64,000 nt of DNA, from assembly GCA_021234155.1 (NCBI GenBank), contig JAJEKV010000004.1:24089122-24153121 (forward strand), written 5' to 3'. The notes under the pieces were generated by a model. It did no database searches. It was not told the DNA's origin and was given only the letters and a program-made list of their open reading frames with translations. The stretch is from Isoetes taiwanensis. Lineage: Eukaryota; Streptophyta; Lycopodiopsida; Isoetales; Isoetaceae. Of this stretch, positions 32,948 through 44,410 are shown in pieces; positions within the stretch are counted from its first letter, which is position 1; each line of letters begins with the position of its first letter. Position numbers and translations under genes: made by a program.

Positions 32948-34908
32948 CTAGAAAAAGTGCCCAGCGTTGCTGGGCTTTTCATTGGCCATCTAGAGTGTTG
33001 TGGGTATATTTGCATGTTTTTTGCTTTAATCTCAATTTAATGGAAAGATACGATCATGGTACTTGTGTGGGGCATGGCGAGAGCCGCATTTACATCTTAG
33101 TAATTGTTTTCATTTTATTTGGCCTTGAAATTGTGGACTTTGGCTTTGTTTTTCGCATGTAAATTAAAGTTATGTTACATATAGAATGTGAGAAGAGCCC
33201 ATTTATTTTTGATGCAATATATTAAGAAAATTAGCATGCAAAATTAGCTCGGTAATGTGGTTGAACTATTAACAAGCAAAAAACCATACCCCATTTCCAT
33301 GCATGTAGCACATGAAGAATGTAGCACAAGTTATTATTACATCTACAGTCACAAGTTATTATTACATCTCTTTGCCATACCATATCGCAAACAATATATG
33401 AATATCACGGAGAATGCAAGGCATATAAATCGATCATGAGACAAACACTACATCATTTAAATCACACGCGCACAATTTCGAGAAAACTTCTTGCATGGAT
33501 GGACATCTCATGCAGGATATTTCAACGACTGGACTTTAAGTCGCTACGATATTTACTCATCTTATAAGTTCCCATCTTATATTGAAAATCCCAAACACAG
33601 GTGATTGAGAGAAAGAACCATGTGTTAGAATGTTATGTAGCCACCACAAGCTCTATTTAGTCAGAGTCATGAACAAATGAAGAAAGTCAAGTGCACTCCA
33701 TGCTATGAGTGGATCAATACAAATACAATAATTACTACCAAAAATCTATGGCATCCAAGTACTATTATGCATCGTCAACCACACGTCAAATGAGCTTAAC
33801 TGCAAGCACCTCTCAAGCATTGTTATTATGAGATAAAGCCTAGTACAATGATAATTTAAAATGTCATTCCAAAAAGTTTGAATAACACAACACTCAAATA
33901 AACTGTATAAACTTTGGATGCTATGGAGGAATTCAATCCATAAAACATATGATCTGCATATGGTCCCTAATTCAAGAATGCTCCCCTACAGCAAATTAGA
34001 ATGATTCTCATCATGTACATGAAAATCAAAAAGTACCAGGATCCCTACTATTATCAGACACAAATTTACAAGATGATGTTACAATTCAGAAATGATGAAT
34101 TGGTTAAGAAATTGCCTAAACTTACGAAGTTCACAGGCTTGTCTCCAGCCTTACTGGAGCTGCCATTAAGCAGCCTTCAAGTAGCCAGCTGTGGAAAAAA
34201 GAGAAGAGACGGCAATGAAAATTTTGTTGTACATATGACATGCTGTTGAATGTATATTTAATGAAGTTCTGCATCCCAGCAATAAAATGTCATCTATTTA
34301 CTTCTGCTGGCAGAGGACGGTTGAAGCCACCTAAAATTAATAGAGAGACAAAAGTTAGTACAAAGTCAGTCATCTTACTTACAAGATACATTCTGATACA
34401 ACATATTTAACCATGCAGCTCTAACATCACGAACCATCTCATGAGCTATTTGAAGATGAAGCGGCAAAAATGTTAACCATAAACATTCAAAATGCCACTA
34501 CTCTGGAACTTCCAGCAAGTGAACGAAATAACTTGGAACTGTTTGAGATTATGTGTAAAATGCAAAAAGTCCCAATTATCTGCTTAAGTATACCACTTGC
34601 CTTTTTAGTAGACCATAAACATGTAATAAGAATGTCTTTTGTTCAGACATTTCTAATGTAGGGCAGATTATGACAGCTGTTGAGATTTGTGACAGATAAT
34701 TGGGCTTTGCATTTTGGCATCACACCAGAAAGCCTATATAAGATCCATGCTACAACTACATACAAATAAATCTGATAACGACGCATTAAATTAAGAACAT
34801 AGTGTGAATATAAATCTAGAACATGTATTATGCAATTTAACTCACCCCTTCCGTTCATATACTGCCTGGGTTGTCTTTTAGTTGTCAGCTTCACAGCACT
34901 GTGATTAG

Positions 34909-35440
34909 TACCTAGAATTGATGGTCTTTGTAAGGGCAAGAAAGTGATTGAGGCACATGCACTTTTGCAGCAAATAATACAAAAGAATCTTGTGCCTATT
35001 CTTACCATCTATAGCAGCTTAATAGATGGTCTTTGCAAGGCACATAAGTTGCTTAGTGATATGGCAAGTAGAGGGGTTCATCCTGAGTCAGTTCATTATA
35101 ACTTAGTATTACACGGCCTCTGCAAGATAAAAAGGGTTCCAGTAGTCTATGCTCTTTTTCGAACTATGATAGAAAAAAGTTATCTTCCCAGTATCAAAAT
35201 CTATACTATGCTCATAGATGGACTTTGTGAACTTAACAAAATGGAGGACGCTTATCATGTATTCCAAGAGATGATTGAGGTTGGATGCACACCTGCTGAT
35301 AGCACTTATCATGTACTCATTCAGGGCTTCCACAATACGAGTCAGGTTCATAAGGCTTATGATCTTCTTACAGAAATGATGGAAAAAGGCTATCTCTGTT
35401 TTAATTATCAAAGAGCTGGATACTTGCATGACAAAGGTGT
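34909..35440 (+). pseudogene. P-class PPR protein fragment captured by the Helitron
   Basis: At least four P-type pentatricopeptide motifs: IDGLCKGKKVIEAHALLQQI, then LVPILTIYSSLIDGLCKAHK, VHYNLVLHGLCKIKRV, IKIYTMLIDGLCELNKMEDA and STYHVLIQGFHNTSQVHKAY. Such proteins bind organelle RNAs. About 14 residues are missing between KAHK and LLSDMASRG. The frame continues to 35,603 with non-PPR sequence. No targeting peptide and no full repeat array: a captured gene piece, antisense to the Helitron. Confidence 0.85.
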
Positions 35441-36410
35441 ATGCCCTACTAAAAGTAAATACAGATATTTGTTGTATCTAATGCTTACAATAATCATACC
35501 TTGCATGCAATATATAGGGAGAAAAGCCGTCACGATCTTTGGGGATCGAGAGAAAGATAACGAATTCTTGAAGACCATAAAAGGCTCCATGTCTTGCATG
35601 TAAATCCTTCCTCAGGGGGAGAGAACATAGCAATATGCTAGTCCCGAACTCATTGAAACAAGCGGTTTAAATATCAACACGATACTCTGTACTAAACACA
35701 AAATCCTTCTTTCATGATCTTATCTTCTAAACACAAAATCCTTGTTTCATCTTCCCATACATCATGGAAAAACTGCCCTTTTTAAACATCACAAAGTTAT
35801 ATTTGTCGGGTTTGAGACCTATTATAATAGCTTAACAAACAAAAAGGAAGATAAACTCCTTACATGTCTCAGTTTGGCATGTAACATGATTTAAGAGCTG
35901 ATAAGTTAAAATATCAAAGGAGAAACCAACTGTATAAGCTTTTGTGTCACTCCAATCATTTATCTAGGAAAACGGTATCTCGTGAAGCCTCTGTGATATG
36001 GTTTAAAACTTCTAAAAGTCATGCTAGTTAGGAGAAGGTGATAGTGTGATAGGGAGGACTGGAAATCTTCAAAGCTCTTGAGGGAAAACAACAAATATGT
36101 AAGTTCTTTGTTCTTAATTTACATGTTAAAACACATTAGGATAGTTCTCTCGGTTTGTCTTGATTTTGTTGCGGTTGCCCACAATTTGCGTGCACTCTCG
36201 ACAAGAACGTGATGGTAATTGTTTGGGGACTCATAATAGTGGATACACAACAGGGATATATAGCCTTTATCTCTTGTGGTATTAAAATGCTCTAGCACAA
36301 GCATACCGATTATTATTATGAGCAAATGCCGTAATCATTACTTTCCATGAAACTGCATCTTCATTTTGTAAAGTCACGAGAAAAGATTTCAATAGCTTTG
36401 CTCATGTATG

Positions 36411-36570
36411 GCCCCTGCCAATCTCATGCTTGCTAAGCTGCCACATGCCTTGATGATGCTCAAAAAGGTGACCTTATGCGGTTCTATGCCCTCCATTTGC
36501 ATGCTCTCAAAGCACTCTAGAGCAAAAAATGCCTTCTCTTGCTTTAAGGTATCCGGCAATCATGACACTC
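36411..36570 (-). pseudogene. PLS-class PPR fragment captured by the Helitron
   Basis: The minus strand reads ALECFESMQMEGIEPHKVTF and LSIIKACGSLASMRLAGAIH, an L-type PPR motif with the KACGSL..A...IH signature abundant in ferns and lycophytes. VMIAGYLK lies just upstream in another frame. It comes from a different PPR gene from the plus-strand fragment at 34.9 kb. Confidence 0.7.
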
Positions 36571-39128
36571 CATGAGACCACATGCCTAAATTCTTTGCAT
36601 GATGTTACGATTGACCTAATCAAAGCACAAGGTTCTCAAAATTCACATAACCAATTTCACATAAGACCACGAGAAAATGAAATGCTATTTATAATTTTCC
36701 AAAGTAATACTAATCTTGAGGCACTCTGCGATTCTGAGATACCACAAAAATTCTAGAACAAGATCATCTTGAAAAATAATTTGGGATTTTGCAGATTCCA
36801 ACAATTTTAACGGAATCTTTTGCTATGCATAAGCGCTTAATATTCAACGCTTGAATTTGAAAATTCTTACAGGGGATTTAGAATCTTCAAGCTCGATCTG
36901 AGTAAGAAATTTGGGAAGTCCTTTATGGAGCTTGAAGAGGCGCCAAAAGATTGATGCTCATCTTGAGTAAAGGATATTGTTAATAGGATCATAAGGAACG
37001 GAATGGAAATGTAATTCAAGAGGAATGCTGCCATTAAGATTATTTCCATGCACATTTCTGCAATATAAGGTTATCTACATTAGAACAACAAAAAGCCTAA
37101 CAATAGATGCAAACATGGACCAACAGGACAAACCACTTACAAGGAATTTAATGAGGAGCAGAGACTTATAGTCACCATGCACACCCGTAATATCAACCAC
37201 GCAACCATCTTGAGATGCATTTGGTGCTATATCACGGAAGTCTTTCATAGAATTGAAGTACTCCAATCGTATATCCACGAGGCAGCAAAGACTTTTGCAT
37301 CTTTAAGGACCGCAAGGAAGGTTACATCATAAGCAAAACAAGGACATATCAACAAGTGCATTTCCAACACAAGCATCATAGTGGATCTTATCGATCCCGA
37401 TTATATTCCACAAAATATAAGTCCCTAATATTCTAATCCTCCTTCACAGCTCATCCATATTCGTGGCATGCTATGCATTAACGGCGACACATAATTACAA
37501 ACATTTGCATTCATAGAAACAACGGGACTGGTGCCCCTCAAAGAGGCACGGCAAGTCTAGGCCTTGTGACATGATAATGTCAAATGCATTCATGACAACT
37601 GGTTTGTGTCTCTTACGCTTTCCGTACAAGATACTCTGCGCATTGAATCAATGGCTATCGGATCATCTATATACGTTACTACGAATAATTTATAATTAGT
37701 ACAGTAAAACTTACTTCGAATCATTGAAAACGGCATAAATATCCTCAAGGCTGACATCTTGCTCCTCTTTGAAAGTTGCTGGTTTATATCCCTTTTTGAA
37801 CCACTCATTTTCCAGCAATTTCGGGATGGTGATATTTGTCACATATAGAAATAAATGAAAATGTTGAACATAGTAATGCTCTACTAATATGTGATTATAA
37901 AAAGCAGTAGCTCAAGAACCGGGCATTGGAACAACGGTAAGTTTCTATTGTCCTTATGACCACCTTCTATGAAAGGACATGCCCAAATTGTTACAAACAT
38001 GCCAACTTGACAAGGCGGTCAAGCAGATTGTCATAGATATATAAACATCCACTAAAATGCCTTGTTTTACGTCTATTATTCATCCCTGCTCCTCCACAAT
38101 GTTTGATGTTTTAAATACGTTGAAGTGTTCTCATCACCTCCAAAAGAGGAAGTGCATGGGACAATTTAATATCATCAACGACTTGAGCAGCCCAATCTAA
38201 GCTCAAGCGCCCAAATTAGAAGACAATAATACAAGCGACCATCTTTGTCATGTCACAAATTTAATTAGGCATAATATTTTATCTCTATGAAGCTAATAAT
38301 GCAATAATCGTAATGAAGAGAGAAACCACATCAATGTTTAAGGTAGTATTATGCAGTTTGAGAAAAGTAGAACTCACAGTTTTAGGATTTGGATCTAAGA
38401 TCTTAAATATCAATTTCTTCACCGAGGTAGAGAACCAAGAAGGACATGTAAATTACGCCGATAAATCTGCATTTATCCATTACATTGCCCAATGGTTGAC
38501 TTAGGAAATGGTGGAAAGTAGATAAAAGGGTAGCAAGAAATAAACCTTCTTATATAGTGCCATCAGATTTGGCTCATCAAAAGGTAAATACCCCAAGCAA
38601 GGAGAGAACAAAAACGACACCACATGACCGAAATCTGCTTTTGCCCCATCATATCCCTTGTCGTTGATAACCTATAGCCAAAGTAAAAAAACTCAACTGG
38701 GCCCTTTTTTTCGCTGATGTGTGGCATAGGCAGAGAGAGATGGCGAGCGATGGCGATATCCGCATCTCCAATGCTTCGTAAGAGCGTAAGAAAGAAAATT
38801 GCCAAAATCATTCGGATCGTTGGAAGCCGAATAAACAAATCACAAAAAATACAAGCATATCGCATCTCACTTCCAGAAGACTGACAAGAAAACGTCGTGC
38901 CCCAGCCAAAATAGGACACAATAGGGCAGAATCATGTATTCACTGTTGTTTCTGTGTCTCGTATCCCCATTTTTTTTCTCAAAATCGACCAAAAGGCATC
39001 CTATCAATTTGGGCTCAAAATAATAACTACCTATTAGACGGCTCAAAATGAAAGTTGTGAAACACAATAAAATCAACGGTCAAGATCGCGCACAAACTAT
39101 CCTAAAACGGCTTTATTATTATATATAG
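36571..39128. other. Helitron interior without assignable gene
   Basis: AT-rich with short open frames on both strands. None matches a family I recognise. Further captured scraps may be present but cannot be supported. Confidence 0.4.
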
Positions 39129-39133
39129 ATAGA

Positions 39134-40860
39134 TGTTTCTATTACCCTTATGAGTTGCAAAATCTCCCTTGTAGGGAATTCTCTATGGAATGCATAGAGG
39201 GTGGTCATAGGAAGGGGCATGATAGAGGCACACTTCCATTTATATTTTTGCCATGCTTGGATATTGAGGTTAGAGGTTGGTTAGTTGACATGCATAACCT
39301 GGTATCTAAGGTCCCCATACTAATGAGAAAGTGGGTTGGAATTGATAATAGATACTACACTAGCTATAACTCTAGTTTTATAGGGAGATAGGACGTTTTG
39401 TATGTTATTGTACTCAATCATGCCTTGCATAGGTATTCGTGCCTTCAATGTGGTTTTTGTGCTATTGTTTTGGAAGATGCATGCGATTACACTATGGCTT
39501 ATTGCAGGTTTCCAGGAGCATATCATCAGCAAAGGATTAAGTTCATGCTTGAATTGAATGGATAATATGATTATCATGCTTTGGGCAATATCAATCATTT
39601 ATAGTATTGTGGTATGTTAGCATTTATCATGAACTAAGTGTTTTAGTGTGCTCTGTCTGTAATGCACTATGGCAGGTTCCTAGGAACATGTTTGACGAGT
39701 AGATGAGCAGGATAGTAGGATCGTTATACTTTAGCACTTCCAATCAATTTTTTTTGTTGTGATGTCATAGAAATGAATTATTTGTTTTAGTGTGCAGGAT
39801 TGTATGCTCTATACTACAAGTTGAAACTCTACTATTTTAGTACTGACCAGATAAGAATGTTGAATGTGCATATGAAACAAGTTGAAATTCTATTACTTTA
39901 ATGGTAAATAATTAAGAACCTTAACCTTGAATGCACATTACAACTTGATAATCTTTCCATTTGGCATCAGGTTTGTGTCATTTTTGAGAAGTATATTCTG
40001 ATGCCTGGAAGCAATCACTTTGATTGCTCCTATATTGTTTTTGCTCTTTATAAACATGTGTTGATCTATAGCCCAAAACTTATGTTGACAAGCACATATG
40101 CCCCCAAGCACTTTGTACTTGGCATCATCGCTAACTTCTTCAGCAGATTTAAGAACATTATAAGACAAGGGAATTCCCGTAATAAAGTCGAGCGCATGAA
40201 GGAAACCAATGATACTTAGATCCTTTGAGGAATTATCCAATGGCAACTAGATCAGAAGAAGGACCCATGGATGCTTTGGTGAGGCAAAAATTAAAGATTT
40301 TTCCAAATGAGTTATCCTTGATCAAGAATTCCAAGATGTCTAGAACCTACGTCCAACTGCCTACAGGCACCTGGGCTGAGGTCTCCGTAAAAGTTATGGA
40401 GCTTGTAGCTTGGAGCTGAATGTGAGTGGGTCAGGCTGTGGCTTAGGTAATGGTAGCGGTTGCGATGGTGAAGCAGCATCTGCTGGCCGAGAAGAGGCTG
40501 CTAATCTAGGGGTTTCAACAGAATTAAAAAGTGCTAATGGGGCGGCGAACAAGGCTTAATCTTGGCTACCTTTCTCGCCAACTCCTTGGCTTTGCGAGTC
40601 ATAACAAAAGGCCAATAGAATTGCGCTAGTAAGGGGGTTGGCTTGGAGGGGTAAGCTAAACGTGAGAAGACCAAAGTTAACCAGATGTATAGCTGTACAG
40701 ATCTAGAGGATTAAACCGTGCACGGGGATGCCAAAGTAGCCCGGGGAACAGTTGCAATATGCGGCCTATGCAAGAGCTTATGAAAAAGGATTGAAGCCAA
40801 TCAGATATGGGCTATAGAAGCCAAGATGATATGGGCTGTATGTATGGGCCTCTGTAACAG
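39134..40860. other. Unassigned stretch right of the Helitron
   Basis: Open frames at 39155-39391 (+), 39938-40246 (-) and 40225-40419 (+) have protein-like composition. The minus one contains EVSDDAKYKVLGGICACQHK, but I cannot name any of them. No RNA gene is seen. Confidence 0.35.
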
Positions 40861-40879
40861 GTGATGTGGGCCTGGGCCT

Positions 40880-41125
40880 GCCAAACGCGAAAAATATAAC
40901 CAAGAACTATTGCAAAAGCATGACCAAAACTAGAGCTGTGCGCTGCGGATGGAAACCCTTAAGAGCCTGGGCAATTCAGAAAGATTTATTACCAGGCATG
41001 AAAGCGAAAAGCACAACCAAGAACTATTGTGAAAACATGACCAAAACTAGAGCTGTATATTGCGGATGGAAAGCCTCAAGAACTTGGGCAATTTAGAAGG
41101 GTTTGTTACAGAGCATGACAGACGA
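40880..41125 (+). repeat. In-frame tandem duplication, period about 120 bp
   Basis: Two copies of ACCAAGAACTATTG...ACTAGAGCTGTR...TGCGGATGGAAA...TGGGCAATT. The frame (40866-41096) encodes NYCKSMTKTRAV and NYCENMTKTRAV as paired repeats. The protein is not recognised. Confidence 0.7.
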
Positions 41126-42107
41126 AAACAAGAGCATGTGCAATTCAGATGATCCTGTATATGGCAATACATGTTGATTCGTGAAAGCGGTGCTAGCCAG
41201 TCCGGGCTGGGGTAAATCCAGGGTGAGAATCAAGTGATGGTGCTCAAAATTACCTTGTCTCATCAACGTTACCTATAGAACTATCTTGAATATGTGGGGT
41301 AATTCTGCAAGTTTACAACGGGGTGAAAGATAACTGGTATCAAATACCGGCTAATTGCATTATCCACATCATCATGATTTATCTATATGATATTATTTTA
41401 TGTCTCTCAAGTTGGACTTAATAATTTGGGGTGGTTCTCGTGAAGTTTAAGTTAATAATAATGCAATATTTAAATGGTAAATTTTGAATTATATTACATC
41501 CGAGCTATATGTTGTAGAGGGGTCTAGATTGGATTTACCTAGTTATGTCTAGATTGGATTTACATTGTTATGATGTTGAGGTTAAATGTTAAGAAGGGCC
41601 TACATTGGATTTACATGGTTATGCCTAGATTGGATATACATGGTTATAATCAAAAGTCTAAGCAAAGGCTAAAAGTGAAAGAAGATTTTAATTACCTAAG
41701 AAAATGCAAGATAGGGAAAGAAGAAAACACACTCTTCTGCTTGATATGTATGATTGCCTATCAGGGATTTTTAGCATCAAGAAATGCCTTAAAATGCAAT
41801 TCTCGTGCCATGGAGCCTAATTATGCATGTCTCCATTGGTGTTTGGGCACGATGGGCAAAATAGTTCGATGTTCAGGCAATGCCGAATTGAATAAATAAA
41901 ACGTGCAAATGAGTTGCATAAATTTCTAATATGAAACCCCTTTCACGAAAAAGGCACAAATTTGATAAATTTCTATATATGAAGGCCTCTTTCACGAAAA
42001 ACGCACAAATTTGAACGAGACGGAGATGGGCCTAGCAGATGATATCGTAAGTTTTGCATCAAGAGAGTCCAAAATGGCAGAGCTAAATTCCATTGTGGGA
42101 TTGAGGC

Positions 42108-43450
42108 TGGTGGTCCTCGGAATTAGGCTTCTCAGAAACTCATTCAATTAGAAGCTTTGATCATTGCCTGTGATAATTTACCTTGGTAAATTATAGGAGA
42201 TATTAAATTAGCAATTCATTTATGCCAAGGATTCAGTTAAATTCTATTGTCTTCTAAGGTACTTCTTGTAGGACTAGGAGAAATAGTTGTTTTGCGAGTA
42301 GATGGAGGACTCAAAATTGGTATTGACGCTATTATGGCAGTCGCCATAGAGGTTGTATCATTGCCCGTATCTGTTATACGAACAATTGTTATGCTGAAGT
42401 TGCAAGCCAGGTAGTGGAAGGTTCTTACAATGTTAGCCCTACAATTTTTGCATTAGGGGACTGTATAGAGAGGAGCTACATGCTCATTTTCCTAGAGTTC
42501 CAAATGATCTAGTTAGTTTTGTTTATCGACAGTTGCCAAAGATGTGATTTCCTTTAGCTTATATGCAAGGGAACATCCTAGACTTTGAAATGCTAACTAC
42601 TCATTGTGTTCTTATTGGGAATTTAAGGTTCACGACCCTCTTTTGAAGCTGCGATATGAGAAATTAGACGACATTATTGGAAGGATCTCTTGAAACAAAA
42701 AAAAATATTCCATTTGTGATTGATTTAAGTTTTATGCTAGCGGTACATATGCCTTGCATATGTTCCGCCTTTTAATTTTAAGATCCAAAAATTTGAAACA
42801 CTATGGGGTTGAGAAACTGTTTGCATTTGAAACTTGTGGACCTGCTAGTACCCATGGTTTACAACTTGCTAGGTTTCTATAACAATATTATACATCACTT
42901 TCTCCATGCATTAGTAAAGCCAATGAAATGCTGCAACTGGACAGAATACGGATTACCTAAATGAACCAGCACCATGATCAGATAGCAAGAAGTGCATAGC
43001 AATGGTGGGCAGTCTTGGAAGAGTCATTGCTTCCAAACGCAGATGTTCTTGTTACCATTGAACTATTGAGCTGATTGCTTGTTTGTATGTTTGGCATTCT
43101 CCTCTTAAATGATGATTTATATCTTGGAAGCAATAGCCAAAGAAAGATCTAATTAAAAGATAATGTTTATTGGGAAGTGTGTGGCCGCATAATAGGATAT
43201 ATAACAAAGAAATATGGTGAGAAGGTTTTGCAGATCAGCTTGAGTTGACGTGAGTACTTGTCATATGAACTGTTGCTTTTGCGTGTTACGAAAGTATGTT
43301 ATGTTTAATGGGTCACTTTAATAGTTGCTTCTCTTGTACAGATTTGTTGGCAGCGTGGGTCACTCATTTGGCTGCTTTCTTACTCATGGGATGCACATAC
43401 TTCTAATTGGGGAAGCCAATGTGGATGCCTGGTATTATGTTCTCGGAAAT
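42108..43450 (+). pseudogene. Ferredoxin-GOGAT pseudogene, copy B
   Basis: Contains the ELGF..THS segment (42,118), VLRVDGGLKIGIDAIMAVA (42,286-42,345), the ARICYTNNC segment (42,365-42,400, frame-shifted), REELHAHFPRVPNDLVSFV (42,467-42,530) and, after about 800 bp of non-coding sequence ending TTGTACAG, RFVGSVGHSFGCFLTHGMH plus LLIGEANVD (43,341-43,420). The last piece matches the C-terminal GXGXG domain of glutamate synthase (GQSFGxFLTPGMxIxLVGEAND). It shares the internal deletion with copy A. Confidence 0.82.
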
Positions 43451-43734
43451 TTTCGCAGTGTAGTTTTGTCACATAATGCCAGAAGATTTTCACTTTGACA
43501 TTTGGAGATTGAATAAATGAAATGTGCAAATGAGTTGTATAAATTTCTAAATATGAAACCCCTCTTTCATGAAAAAGGCACAAATTTGATAAATTTCTAT
43601 ATATGAAAGCCCATCTTTCGCGAAACAGATAGGCCTAGTAGATGATATCGTAAATTTTGCTTTGACTTATGTGCATCAAGAGTCTGAAATGGCTGAGCCA
43701 AATTCCACTATAGGATTGAGGCGGATGCCACGTG

Positions 43735-44110
43735 CCATGCGATCCTATTTCTATTTTGGTAGTCACGAACTAGTTTTTGAAAGAAAAAGCATCATAGTGA
43801 AGGCTTTTTTATATTCTACACTTGTAGTGGTACCTACTTATTGGAGGTTAAGACATTATTATCAAGTCTTAAACTTGATAATATCCTTGATTAATAATGT
43901 TGATAATAAACTTGATCAAGTTTGCTATCCTCGACCAATTGGTCTCCGTGGACAATAAAAACTCTATTCTATTCTATTCTATCAAGATTAAGACTTGATA
44001 ATAATGTCTTAATCTCAAATAAGTAGGTACCACTACAAGAATATAAAAAAGCCTTCACTATACTGCTTTTTCTTTGAAAAACTAGTTTGTGACCACCAAA
44101 TTAGAAGTTT
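43735..44110. repeat. Long inverted repeat (arms about 120 bp), copy B
   Basis: Left arm 43,735-43,870 (TCACGAACTAGTTTTTGAAA, GAAGGCTTTTTTATATTCTA, GTGGTACCTACTTATT) is repeated in reverse complement at 43,985-44,110. Nested TTGATAATA palindromes fill the middle. The homologue at 61,670-61,935 has a damaged left arm. A transcript would form one long hairpin. Confidence 0.88.
43930..43978 (+). mobile_element. SINE-like 3'-end insertion in the inverted repeat
   Basis: About 50 bp (CTCGACCAATTGGTCTCCG, TGGACAATAAAAACT, then CTATT repeats) interrupts a sequence that reads straight through in copy C (TTTGCTATCAAGTTTAAGAC near 61,800). CTATC occurs on both sides. Same sequence as the minus-strand insertion at 32,067. 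Confidence 0.75.
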
Positions 44111-44159
44111 GCATGCACAATCCAGATCTGGCAACTTCATTCATGTATACAGGAATACT

Positions 44160-44244
44160 CCCCTGCCTTGAATTCCAGGGGGAAGGCTGGCTGACGCGCG
44201 ACAATGTGGAGGCCTCCCTAACTCGCCGGAATTCAAGGCAGGGG
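44160..44244. repeat. Perfect 17-bp inverted repeat
   Basis: CCCCTGCCTTGAATTCC (44160-44176) and its complement (44228-44244) enclose 51 bp. Copy C (61,980-62,060) keeps only the right arm, so the left arm was gained or lost after duplication. Confidence 0.85.
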
Positions 44245-44410
44245 GCATTGGTGTAACGTGAATACAAGTTAATCACAATTCTACGCAGTAAAACTGCCGG
44301 AATAGAGGGTAAAATGTTTGGAATGAAGGGTAGAATGGTCGTAATGAACGTAAAAACCCTAAAGAATTGAAAGCATTTCTTGTATTGTTGTATTTGATGA
44401 CATGGATGGA

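Larger units (their letters stand above)
32948..39133 (-). mobile_element. Non-autonomous Helitron (6.2 kb) carrying captured PPR fragments
   Basis: On the minus strand the 3' end is a perfect 7-bp stem (GCCCAGC-AAC-GCTGGGC, 32959-32975) followed by ACTTTTT and CTAG, with host T next (plus-strand A at 32,947). The 5' end reads TCTATCTATATATAATAATA (from 39,133), preceded by A. TC start, hairpin, CTAG end and A/T insertion with no TSD are diagnostic of Helitrons. No Rep/helicase is seen, so movement would need an autonomous partner. The exact 5' base could also be 39,129 because TCTA is repeated. Confidence 0.83.
41237..44410 (+). repeat. Repeat unit, copy B
   Basis: Block X (41237-42108) matches 62,365-63,420; the GOGAT block (42109-42826) matches 31,940-32,700 and 60,030-60,750; block Z (42827-44410) matches 60,751-62,230. 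Order here is X-GOGAT-Z, whereas near 60-63 kb it is GOGAT-Z-X-Z. Divergence between B and C is roughly a tenth of positions by eye. Confidence 0.85.
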
